Source of the DNA: JBNKEI01 sp050288705
GTDB lineage: Bacteria > Myxococcota > Myxococcia > Myxococcales > UBA5297
Direction: 5' to 3'
NCBI GenBank assembly: GCA_050288705.1
Contig: JBNKEI010000191.1
Location: 19,892-83,891 of the forward strand
Length of the DNA: 64,000 nt
The first letter of the stretch is position 1, and every line of letters starts with the position of its first letter. The position numbers and the translations under genes were made by a program. Shown in pieces: positions 1-7,355 of the stretch. Under the pieces are notes generated by a model that saw only the letters and a list, made by a program, of their open reading frames with translations, made no database searches and was not told the DNA's origin.

Positions 1-3000
1 TTTGGGCCGTTTGGGGGCATCCTACAACAAACTTCAGAAAGCTGGGGGGAATTGGAATCGTTATTGGTGAGGTGGTTAAGCTTTTGATCACTCCATTCTC
101 GCAGACGCGAGCGAATAAGTTGACTTTTTTGGTCATCGATGCAGCAAAAGGTAGGTGAGCTTGGGTCGCATAAATCGATGGACGACAATTGTACTGGCAC
201 TGAGATGGGAAAAACTGTGCGCATGGCTAAACCTTGGCAATCGCTACTCAGCGAGCCTGCCGGGTGAGTAAAAGAAAGCACCAGGACATTTCCATCGGTT
301 TGGATTACCAAAAGATCGATTTCTCCACGGATATGCAAGCGAAAACTAGCTTCTTCAAGCGAACTGACAAAGGGAACCCTACGCCACATCCGGGAAGGAT
401 TTTGCTCACTAATAGATTGGCCAAGTGGCGAGCTAAAAAAGCTTTTTGCCATAGCTATCCATTTTTTACCCATAGCCGAGCGGGATGTTATTCTTTCCCG
501 CAATAGAAAATTTTCTAGCTGCCCAGAGGCTGGTTTTTGAAAATCGAAGGTAAGTAGTAAGCGCAAAAACAAGTCGCGGTCTCTAGCCAAGCTTGGGGGA
601 GTTTCTTCCTGATCGCCATTTAACTGATTAATCGACACATTCAAGCTAGGGATGAAAAGAGTAGAAGGGGCTATTACTGGTGCTACTGGAAGGCAAGAAA
701 AATTTTCGATTGGCCGGTCAGGCTGGTAAGGTAAATTGCCGAAAGAGAATACTTCTTCCGCCTTTCGTTTACAGAGCAAGCCGTGTTTGGAAGCATTCTC
801 GGGAAAGGATTCCCAAAATAGCTCCAGTTTATTGCGCCAGGTATCTCCTTTGCGCGTAGCTTCCCCGCTGAAGAAAATTAAGTCGCGCGCACGAGTTGAC
901 GCCACATAAAAAAGACGGTCAGACTCTGCCCGTTGACGTGACTGCAAGATCGCAGACACTTTTTGGGAAAGCGAGGTTTGCAAGGCGAGTCCATCCTCGC
1001 CGCGAGGTTTTAGAGCCATTCCCTCTTGACGGTCAAAAAGAATGGAATCATGATCTTGATTGAGAGTGCTGCCACATTCAGGGACAAAAACAATAGGAAA
1101 TTCTAGCCCCTTAGCTTGGTGAATGGTCATAATGCGTACTGCATTTGGGTCTGACTCCTCCATAAAAGATGCCTGACCTTCTCTTCCTTCTCCCGAAGCT
1201 AATTCAGCTAGACGGCGGGCAGCAGCCAAAGGGCCAGGTAAAGGATTCTCTCGCGTCCAGTGAATAAGCTTACGCACGTTGGCAATTTTTTGTTCGCCGT
1301 CAAATCCTGCCGCCCATAAAGGCTCGCAGTCCAGTTTTTCAGTTAGGTACTCTAAAGCCGCGTCAATTCCTTGGTTGGGGTAAATCAGCAGCGCCTGATC
1401 AAAAACAGACAAAAAGTGTTCTACTCGTTCGGTCTCTTCACGATCGGCTAAGTCTGAAATTCCCTCCCGAAGAGCGGAAAATGTAAGTTTGTTTCCGGTA
1501 GCCAGTCGGGCAAGAGTGGGGTCAGAAAGGGCTACCCACGGGGAACGCAACACCGCGCACAGGGCGAGGTTATTTTGTGGTTCGCCTAGGAGAACAAGCA
1601 GGGTTCGCAGGTCTACAATTTCAGGAAGACTAAAAAAACCTCCTCCACGAATAACCACATGAGGAATTGACCTCGCCAGTAGCTCTTGACGAAAAACTTC
1701 TAGATGAGTGAACCGACGTAAAAGAATAGCTATGTCCCGGCCATGGGCTCGTCTCAACGAATCTTTTTCGTCGTTCTCTCCAACTAGTAGGGGTCCCTGA
1801 GATGAGAGTAGATAAGAGATACGAGCGGCAATTCCGCGTGCTTCGGCAAGGCGCCGTTCTTCGCTGGTTTCTCCCTCAACGCAAATCAGTTCCGCACAAG
1901 GATGGGGGGGGCCTGGGGGGCGAAAAGCGGTTAGATCATCAGTTTCCGGGTGGTAGGAAACTTGCCAAGGTAAAGTTTGCGGCTGTGGCTGCATTACTTG
2001 GGCAAACAGAGCATTGAAAAGAGCAATTAGCCTTGGTCGAGAACGGCGGTTCTGTTTTAAATACTCAACCCGGCCTTCTTGGTCCTTTTCTTGAGTAAGT
2101 CGCTGCGCCAATTGAGAAAACACGCTCACGTCGGCGCCACGGAATTCATAAATGCTTTGCTTGCAATCGCCAACACAAGCCAGCATTCCCGGTTCCAAAG
2201 GAAGATTTTCAAAAACGCTAGATACATTTTGCAAAATCGGCGTTCCGGCGTGGTCGCGTCGTTCGCAAAGAAGCGCCACCAAATCTAGTTGTAGCCGGTT
2301 GGTATCTTGAAATTCGTCCACCAGCAAAACCCCCACTCGGGACTGGGCTTCTTGCCGAACTTGCAAGTTGTCGCGTAGTAAGTCACGAGAGCGCCGAACT
2401 AAATCACCAAAGTCGAGAACGCCCAATTTCTGTTTTTCCTCCTGGTAGGAAGCAGTAACGCGGGCCAGTGAGCGGACAAAATCTCGGTACAGAGGAGCAG
2501 CAATTGCATCGGCGCAAGCTAGCCGGAAAACTTTGGCGCTTTCACGTAATAATTGCAGAGTTGGTTTTACTTGTTTACTAACATTTAGCTTGATTGATTC
2601 TTCAATTCTCTGAGCGCAACTAAGACTTTCTCCAGCATTGGCAAAAGAGCAGTTTTCCAAAAAAGAAAGCGAGTTGCGACAGGCTTGCTGAGGTCGTTCA
2701 GTAGCAGCAAGTAGTGGCAGGCTCAAAGCCTGATTCATGGCAACCAGCAATGACTGGCGGGCAGATTCCCATTCTGGCTGCGGACATGGTTCAGGAAGAG
2801 TTTCCCCACCTCGACCGTCTTCCACTAGTCGGGAATGGATTTTTCCCAGTAAATTGAGAAAGCAGGCCCCATAGTCTCCGCGTCCGCGAAAACCAAATCC
2901 GCGGATTAAACGACGAGTTTCTTCGGCGGATTCAGTGTTTGATTCCAAGTCCAGTATTACTTGGGCTTCGGCTAAACGATTAAATAAAGACGCTGCTTCG

Positions 3001-3491
3001 CCCTCTTCTAATAGCTGAAATTGGGGGTCTAGTCCTGCTTCCAAAGCAAAGCGGCGCAGCAATTGCGAACAATAGGAGTGAAAGGTTCCAATTACAGCGT
3101 TTCCTATCTGGGAATAGACTGATTGCCAGAAAGAAGGGGGAGGCGGTTCTTTATTAAAGTAAGCGTAAGATTCCCAAAGATCAGGTTCTTGAGCAGAACC
3201 TTCCGCAAGAAGGCGAACACGCAAACGCAGGCGCTCTTTCATTTCCGCTGCGGCCTTTTCGGTAAAAGTAAGGGCGCACAAACGCGAAGGAGGCAGCGAA
3301 TCAGCTTGGCGAGCGCCTCCGAGAGCATGGAGGGCAAGAGATATTAGTCCATGAGTTTTTCCTGCACCGGCGCCAGCCATAAGAGCCAAGTTTTGCGAAA
3401 GGGAAAGAAACGGAGGGGACATGGCGTCGACTGTATTGCACAAAAGGGACCGATTTCCAAACCTTGAAGTTGGAACGGGTTGCGAGGGCAT
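1..3491 (-). CDS. addA: AddA-type UvrD/Rep helicase-nuclease subunit (3' end outside window)
   Basis: Superfamily 1 helicase of an AddAB double-strand-break repair complex; about 1,163 residues are visible and the C-terminus runs off the window. All helicase motifs can be read: Walker A (AGAGAGKT, near 3370), TFTEKAAAEMKERL, the VDEFQDT box, GDCKQSIYEFRGAD, TIHQAKGLEFP and YVASTRARDL. Near the C-terminus (264-329) the RecB-type nuclease segment reads GEIDLL...VLVLSFTH. The first Asp is kept, but the Asp-Tyr-Lys of the usual DYKT is replaced by Ser-Phe-Thr, so the nuclease is probably inactive. The start chosen is the ATG at 3491 (MPSQPVPTSR...); an in-frame ATG at 3422 lies closer to Walker A, and neither has a clear Shine-Dalgarno. 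addB, normally adjacent, lies about 3.9 kb upstream. Confidence 0.9.
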   Translation of the reverse strand, partial: MPSQPVPTSRFGNRSLLCNTVDAMSPPFLSLSQNLALMAGAGAGKTHGLISLALHALGGARQADSLPPSRLCALTFTEKAAAEMKERLRLRVRLLAEGSAQEPDLWESYAYFNKEPPPPSFWQSVYSQIGNAVIGTFHSYCSQLLRRFALEAGLDPQFQLLEEGEAASLFNRLAEAQVILDLESNTESAEETRRLIRGFGFRGRGDYGACFLNLLGKIHSRLVEDGRGGETLPEPCPQPEWESARQSLLVAMNQALSLPLLAATERPQQACRNSLSFLENCSFANAGESLSCAQRIEESIKLNVSKQVKPTLQLLRESAKVFRLACADAIAAPLYRDFVRSLARVTASYQEEKQKLGVLDFGDLVRRSRDLLRDNLQVRQEAQSRVGVLLVDEFQDTNRLQLDLVALLCERRDHAGTPILQNVSSVFENLPLEPGMLACVGDCKQSIYEFRGADVSVFSQLAQRLTQEKDQEGRVEYLKQNRRSRPRLIALFNALFAQVMQPQPQTLPWQVSYHPETDDLTAFRPPGPPHPCAELICVEGETSEERRLAEARGIAARISYLLSSQGPLLVGENDEKDSLRRAHGRDIAILLRRFTHLEVFRQELLARSIPHVVIRGGGFFSLPEIVDLRTLLVLLGEPQNNLALCAVLRSPWVALSDPTLARLATGNKLTFSALREGISDLADREETERVEHFLSVFDQALLIYPNQGIDAALEYLTEKLDCEPLWAAGFDGEQKIANVRKLIHWTRENPLPGPLAAARRLAELASGEGREGQASFMEESDPNAVRIMTIHQAKGLEFPIVFVPECGSTLNQDHDSILFDRQEGMALKPRGEDGLALQTSLSQKVSAILQSRQRAESDRLFYVASTRARDLIFFSGEATRKGDTWRNKLELFWESFPENASKHGLLCKRKAEEVFSFGNLPYQPDRPIENFSCLPVAPVIAPSTLFIPSLNVSINQLNGDQEETPPSLARDRDLFLRLLLTFDFQKPASGQLENFLLRERITSRSAMGKKWIAMAKSFFSSPLGQSISEQNPSRMWRRVPFVSSLEEASFRLHIRGEIDLLVIQTDGNVLVLSFTHPAGSLSSDCQGLAMRTVFPISVPVQLSSIDLCDPSSPTFCCIDDQKSQLIRSRLREWSDQKLNHLTNNDSNSPQLSEVCCRMPPNGP

Positions 3492-3572
3492 GATAGTAAG
3501 ACATAAGCAGGTCGTGTCTTAGATTTTAAGATTTTAAAGTCCGAAGACTATTATTCCATTTTTGTGTTTTCC

Positions 3573-4763
3573 CTACCAATATCTTTGGGGAACTCTTGAA
3601 TTAGAAACAATATTATTCTCAGTTAAAGCTTGGCAAAGACTCTTGCTGTCTAAAAGTTTTACTCCTTCTTGCTTAGCAATATCTCTAAAATGCTCTCTGA
3701 ATTGAGATATCATCATTCGCGAATTGATGTCATTATTCGCCAGACATGTCTCTGCCGCTTGATATAATAATGAATTTTCCGCCTCTTTGCCTAGCGTCAT
3801 TGCTAACGACATACGGATAGTCCGCCCTAAGGAGTATGCGTCACACGCGAACGGAGAGAGCAAAGCGTCCTTTTTTTTGAATTTTAGTTCAGGAGCTGTA
3901 TATCCCGCAGTTCCACAAATAAATCCTGGAGGAAGAACTTCACATTTTTTCGAGGTGCCGGCATCGAAAATCTTAATCATGCCTTTAGGCGTGTACCCTA
4001 TATTAGTTGGCTTAATGTCCAGATGAGAATAACCAGCTCGATGCAGACCGTTCAGTCCGTTTAGAATCTGATCGATTGCCGAATACATAAATTCTTTTTT
4101 TGTTTGAGGCTCAAGATCGGCTCTATCAAATATTGAGGCGAGTTCGCTAAGATTCCCTTCACACTTTTCTTGAGCGAGATAAACTTTTTTTCCATTTATA
4201 TAACTTCCATGATAGGTAATTAAATTTTCATTATTAATGTCTTTCCAACCTCGTAAAGCATTTCGTTCACCTACTAGATCTTGAAAACCCGTAGGCCTTG
4301 CGCTGTTAGTTTTTACTACTGACTCCCCGTTTGTTTCGGATTTTAGTAATTTTGCAGACCAAATATCCGCGGTTAGTCCACGCCCCATTAATTCATCTGT
4401 AACGCGAAACAGGCTTCTGGAATCGCCATGCCGCGGAGGCGTGCCAGGAACCAACCAGATTTTTGGCTTTTTGTCTGGGATATTTATCGTTAACGCGGCG
4501 CCATGATCTGCGGGCGCAAGTGAACTACTTTTTAAAATTTTTTGGGCTTCTGAAAGTAATTGGCACTTTGTGGAATCAGTCAAAGGCAGATTTCGTAATC
4601 GCTGATCAGCATAAATAAATGTATTTTCTTCGCTTGGCATTTTGTTCTGAAGAGCAACATAATTCTGAATAAAAGCGGCAATATCTTTTTTTAGCGGTTT
4701 TATATTGAAGTTGTTATAAAAATCTGATCTACTTGTTCCTGTTTTTCCTATTGTATTTCCCAT
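3573..4763 (-). CDS. Eukaryotic-type Ser/Thr protein kinase, candidate host-directed effector
   Basis: Predicted 396-residue protein kinase. The first 120 residues are a polar helical region. The kinase core follows: glycine-rich loop GRGLTADIW (about 127-135), VAIK-type lysine K151, helix-C glutamate E166, catalytic HLDIKPTN (H247, D249, K251, N254), DAG in place of DFG (D267) and APE motif GYTAPEL (about 287-293). All catalytic residues are present, so it should be active. The ATG at 4763 has an AAGGA site 8 nt upstream; a longer frame starts at 4847 without one. The chosen N-terminus, MGNTIGK, fits the eukaryotic N-myristoylation pattern. No transmembrane or PASTA segment is present, unlike typical bacterial PknB sensors. 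The DNA is AT-rich, and the gene sits directly behind a broken Uma2 gene, between addB and addA. The effector role is inferred. Confidence 0.82.
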   Translation of the reverse strand: MGNTIGKTGTSRSDFYNNFNIKPLKKDIAAFIQNYVALQNKMPSEENTFIYADQRLRNLPLTDSTKCQLLSEAQKILKSSSLAPADHGAALTINIPDKKPKIWLVPGTPPRHGDSRSLFRVTDELMGRGLTADIWSAKLLKSETNGESVVKTNSARPTGFQDLVGERNALRGWKDINNENLITYHGSYINGKKVYLAQEKCEGNLSELASIFDRADLEPQTKKEFMYSAIDQILNGLNGLHRAGYSHLDIKPTNIGYTPKGMIKIFDAGTSKKCEVLPPGFICGTAGYTAPELKFKKKDALLSPFACDAYSLGRTIRMSLAMTLGKEAENSLLYQAAETCLANNDINSRMMISQFREHFRDIAKQEGVKLLDSKSLCQALTENNIVSNSRVPQRYW

Positions 4764-4767
4764 ATAG

Positions 4768-5022
4768 TTATTCCTTTGCAGTTCCAGGCGGGCCTTCAAT
4801 GGCTTGCTTAGCCACGATGCTTGTCCGTTCATGGGCAACAAACACATTGCGCGATACGCCTCGGTGAAAAGTTGAAGGGGTAGGGGTCACATCCAGTTCT
4901 CCTTCCAGCGCCTGGTATCGTCGCCCATCTTCTGGTAGAGCACAACAAGGCTCGTAGTTAAAACCATCGTAGATGATGCTGAGGGTTTGGCAACGAACTG
5001 CCGAAGTTATCTTGCGAAGGTG
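4768..5022 (-). pseudogene. Uma2-family (DUF820) endonuclease, N-terminal remnant
   Basis: An open frame of 84 codons without a good start reads ...YEPCCALPEDGRRYQ, then ALEGELDVTPTPSTFHRGVS. This resembles the N-terminal core of Uma2-family PD-(D/E)XK proteins (LPEDGRRYE-LLEGELVVTPAPS type). The frame then degenerates and stops at 4768-4770, four bases before the kinase start codon, so about two thirds of a normal Uma2 protein is missing. It is probably an older gene cut by arrival of the kinase gene. The rest of 4764-5129 shows no other gene. Confidence 0.6.
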
Positions 5023-5129
5023 TCATAAGCAAGACTATAAGTTCGATGCAGGTCTTGGGGTAATATGTGTGGTAGAAAGCAGCGTAAACTTTACGAGCAC
5101 CGCTCACCAATTGAGCAGAGGAGCAAAGT

Positions 5130-5687
5130 GTGAAACGAAAATTGATGTTAGTGATCTTGTTGTCTTGTATTACGATCGGCGGATTTACAAATCATGCAAA
5201 TGCCGAAAATGCCTTCAAAAAGGCAGATGGTCTTTTGGACAATTCACCAAAAAACCGCCAACACATGATTTCTGCATTCGCCTTTATTCCCTGGTGGTAC
5301 GGGCTGGGATTTGGTGTTGCCGGTCGTTACGCTATACCCATTGTTCATAATGGTTTTATTCCCCGGCTTAACGATTCGGTAGAACTAGAGTTTGGTGCAG
5401 ATGTCTATTATTCTAGGTGGCTGGACTGGAATTACTACGGTTTTGTTTTTCCAGTAGAAGGAAGATGGACATTTCATCTAACCCCCAAGTTTTCTGCCTA
5501 TGGTAAAGCTTCTTTGGGACTTAGATTTTCCTATCTTTCCTATTCAAAATATCATGATGACCTTGATTTAAGCGCTATTCATTGGGGGCTTTCTTCCGGA
5601 ATCCTATACCAATTTAATGAAAGCATGGCGTTTCGTGCGGAACTAGGCGTTTCTGGGCTAATGGCTGGAATTGGATTTTCGTTATAA
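5130..5687 (+). CDS. Small outer-membrane beta-barrel protein
   Basis: A 185-residue exported protein with GTG start and an AGAGGAG-like ribosome site about 7 nt upstream. The N-terminus is a clear signal peptide (MKRKLMLVILLSCIT..., cleavage likely after NHANA). The mature part alternates hydrophobic and polar residues with many aromatics (FGADVYYSRW, YGFVFPVEGRW, LGLRFSYLSYS). It ends in a hydrophobic strand finishing GIGFSL, as expected of an 8- to 10-strand OmpA/OmpW-like barrel. No specific family is recognised. It is transcribed away from the kinase gene, and the neighbouring dehydrogenase follows after 100 bp. Confidence 0.75.
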   Translation: MKRKLMLVILLSCITIGGFTNHANAENAFKKADGLLDNSPKNRQHMISAFAFIPWWYGLGFGVAGRYAIPIVHNGFIPRLNDSVELEFGADVYYSRWLDWNYYGFVFPVEGRWTFHLTPKFSAYGKASLGLRFSYLSYSKYHDDLDLSAIHWGLSSGILYQFNESMAFRAELGVSGLMAGIGFSL

Positions 5688-5787
5688 GAACGGATTGAGA
5701 AATAACCAATCAATTGGCCAACGAACTGTTGGCCTTTAAAAATCTTGTCATCTGCATGCCTGAAAGCGATACGTGGTGGGAGATGTT

Positions 5788-6747
5788 ATGACTAAAATTG
5801 TTATATTAGATGGACACGCGGTAAACCCTGGCGATCTTTCCTGGGAAAGCATACAAGATTTGGGGGAATTAGAGGTATACGATCGCACGCCTGCCACACA
5901 AGTCGTAAATAGAGCCCAAGGCGCTAAGGCAATTTACACTAACAAGGTACTTCTAACCAAAGAAGTTCTTGTTCGGCTCTCCGAACTCAAGTTTATTGGA
6001 GTATTGGCGACCGGTTATAATGTGGTTGATACGCAAGTCGCCCGAGACTTAGGAATCTGCGTGACCAATATTCCCGATTATAGCACGCAATCAGTCGCGC
6101 AAATGGTTTTTGCGCTGCTGTTAGAGTTGTGTAATCGCGTAGGTGATCATCATCAGGCAGTAAAACAAGGTCAATGGAGCAGCTCCAAAGATTTTTGCTT
6201 TTGGAATTATCCTCTCATAGAGATTAGTGGTAAAACATTTGGGGTTATAGGACTGGGAAGTATAGGAAAAGCAACTGCAAAAATTGCTCAGGCCTTCGGG
6301 ATGAAAGTTATTGCCTGTACGCCGCGACCTGATCGAAGCATGGAAGCAGAAGGCATTAGATTCGTTCAGTTGGAAGAATTATTAATTAACGCAGATGTAG
6401 TGAGCTTGCATTGCCCGCTTACGGAGATGACTCGGGGTATGATTCATAAAGAAAATCTGGAATTAATGAAACCGACTGCTTTTCTTATAAATACCGCTCG
6501 AGGTCCTATTGTTGTGGAAAAAGACCTTGCTGAGTCGCTTAATAGCAAAAAAATCGCCGGGGCGGCTGTGGACGTATTAAGTAGTGAGCCGCCCGAGTTT
6601 AACAATCCTTTGTTTGAGGCGCGTAATTGTATTATAACTCCGCATATTGCTTGGGCGCCACAAGAAACTCGTAAGCGATTGATAGAAATAGCGGCGCTCA
6701 ATTTAAAACATTTTTTGGCTGGTAGGCCGATTAATGTGGTAAAATAA
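5788..6747 (+). CDS. D-2-hydroxyacid dehydrogenase (glycerate dehydrogenase/hydroxypyruvate reductase type)
   Basis: NAD(P)-dependent dehydrogenase of 319 residues. It has the N-terminal catalytic half, the Rossmann motif GVIGLGSIGKA (about 146-156), the NTARGPIVVE segment with substrate-binding Arg, a Glu in the SSEPP stretch and the catalytic His in ITPHIAWAP. Sequence features (ATGYNVVD, YSTQSVAQMVFALLLEL) resemble glycerate dehydrogenase / hydroxypyruvate reductase (HprA) more than SerA, and no ACT domain follows. The ATG at 5788 is preferred because GGTGGGAG lies 5 nt before it; an in-frame GTG at 5773 is possible. Substrate assignment is from family resemblance only. Confidence 0.85.
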   Translation: MTKIVILDGHAVNPGDLSWESIQDLGELEVYDRTPATQVVNRAQGAKAIYTNKVLLTKEVLVRLSELKFIGVLATGYNVVDTQVARDLGICVTNIPDYSTQSVAQMVFALLLELCNRVGDHHQAVKQGQWSSSKDFCFWNYPLIEISGKTFGVIGLGSIGKATAKIAQAFGMKVIACTPRPDRSMEAEGIRFVQLEELLINADVVSLHCPLTEMTRGMIHKENLELMKPTAFLINTARGPIVVEKDLAESLNSKKIAGAAVDVLSSEPPEFNNPLFEARNCIITPHIAWAPQETRKRLIEIAALNLKHFLAGRPINVVK

Positions 6748-6764
6748 CTCGCAATTTCTTCTGT

Positions 6765-7355
6765 TTAAAAACCAAATATACGGCGAAAAGCGGCTTCTTG
6801 GTCTATTTTTTTTCCAATATAGGTTGGCTTTTGATCGTTGGCAGAAAATAACTGGTATTCTTCCAGCGTAATTTCGTTATTTTCGAATGCTAATGAGAGT
6901 TCCTCTTGTCTCAATTCATAATTATCGAGCGCTCTTCTGTACTCTCGCCAATCAGTATATTTATGCATGCCGGCAACAATTTCAGAATCAGTGCGCGAAG
7001 GTAAGTGAGGTAGGTCTAAAAATGAGCCCGAACGTGATCGGGAAACGGGTATCATAGTTCCGCTAGTGATCTTTTTTCCTGAAGAACTACGCTGGGACTG
7101 ATACTTCTCAAATATACTTTGATGCGACGAGCTTGCTTTGATTGCTTTAGTTGGTTGGTGAGCGGATAGGCGGCTAGCTGCATCTCTCGATCCATAGCCA
7201 GATGGGAGGTGAAGTCGGCGGTGGGATGGTTGATTCTTAAGTGTATTAGCAGGTAGAGAAACGTTTTCCTGTCGAGAAGACGCTGAACTAGTCGGCTTTG
7301 ATTTAGCTTGGTTATTGGTTCGTTGAGAGCGGGTGCTATATGATAACGGGTTCAA
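6765..7355 (-). CDS. Unknown Ser/Arg/Gln-rich protein, translationally coupled to addB
   Basis: Not recognised. The best start is TTG at 7355: it overlaps the addB stop in a TTGA junction and has AAAGGA 9 nt upstream, giving 196 residues. A longer reading in the same frame (to 7535) would overlap addB and is less likely. The first ~110 residues are low-complexity and polar (STRSQRTNNQ, KSKPTSSASSRQ, SGKKITSGT). The last ~65 form a compact, probably helical acidic domain (YTDWREYRRALDNYELRQEE, LFSANDQKPTY, AAFRRIFGF). The disordered Ser-rich N-terminus resembles those of the NEL and F-box proteins in this window, so a secreted substrate is conceivable but unproven. Confidence 0.6.
   Translation of the reverse strand: MNPLSYSTRSQRTNNQAKSKPTSSASSRQENVSLPANTLKNQPSHRRLHLPSGYGSRDAASRLSAHQPTKAIKASSSHQSIFEKYQSQRSSSGKKITSGTMIPVSRSRSGSFLDLPHLPSRTDSEIVAGMHKYTDWREYRRALDNYELRQEELSLAFENNEITLEEYQLFSANDQKPTYIGKKIDQEAAFRRIFGF

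Noticed and set aside
4973..5350. 125-codon plus frame overlapping the small OMP gene
   Set aside because: It overlaps the OMP gene, which has a signal peptide and ribosome site, and shows an unlikely Cys/Arg-rich composition.
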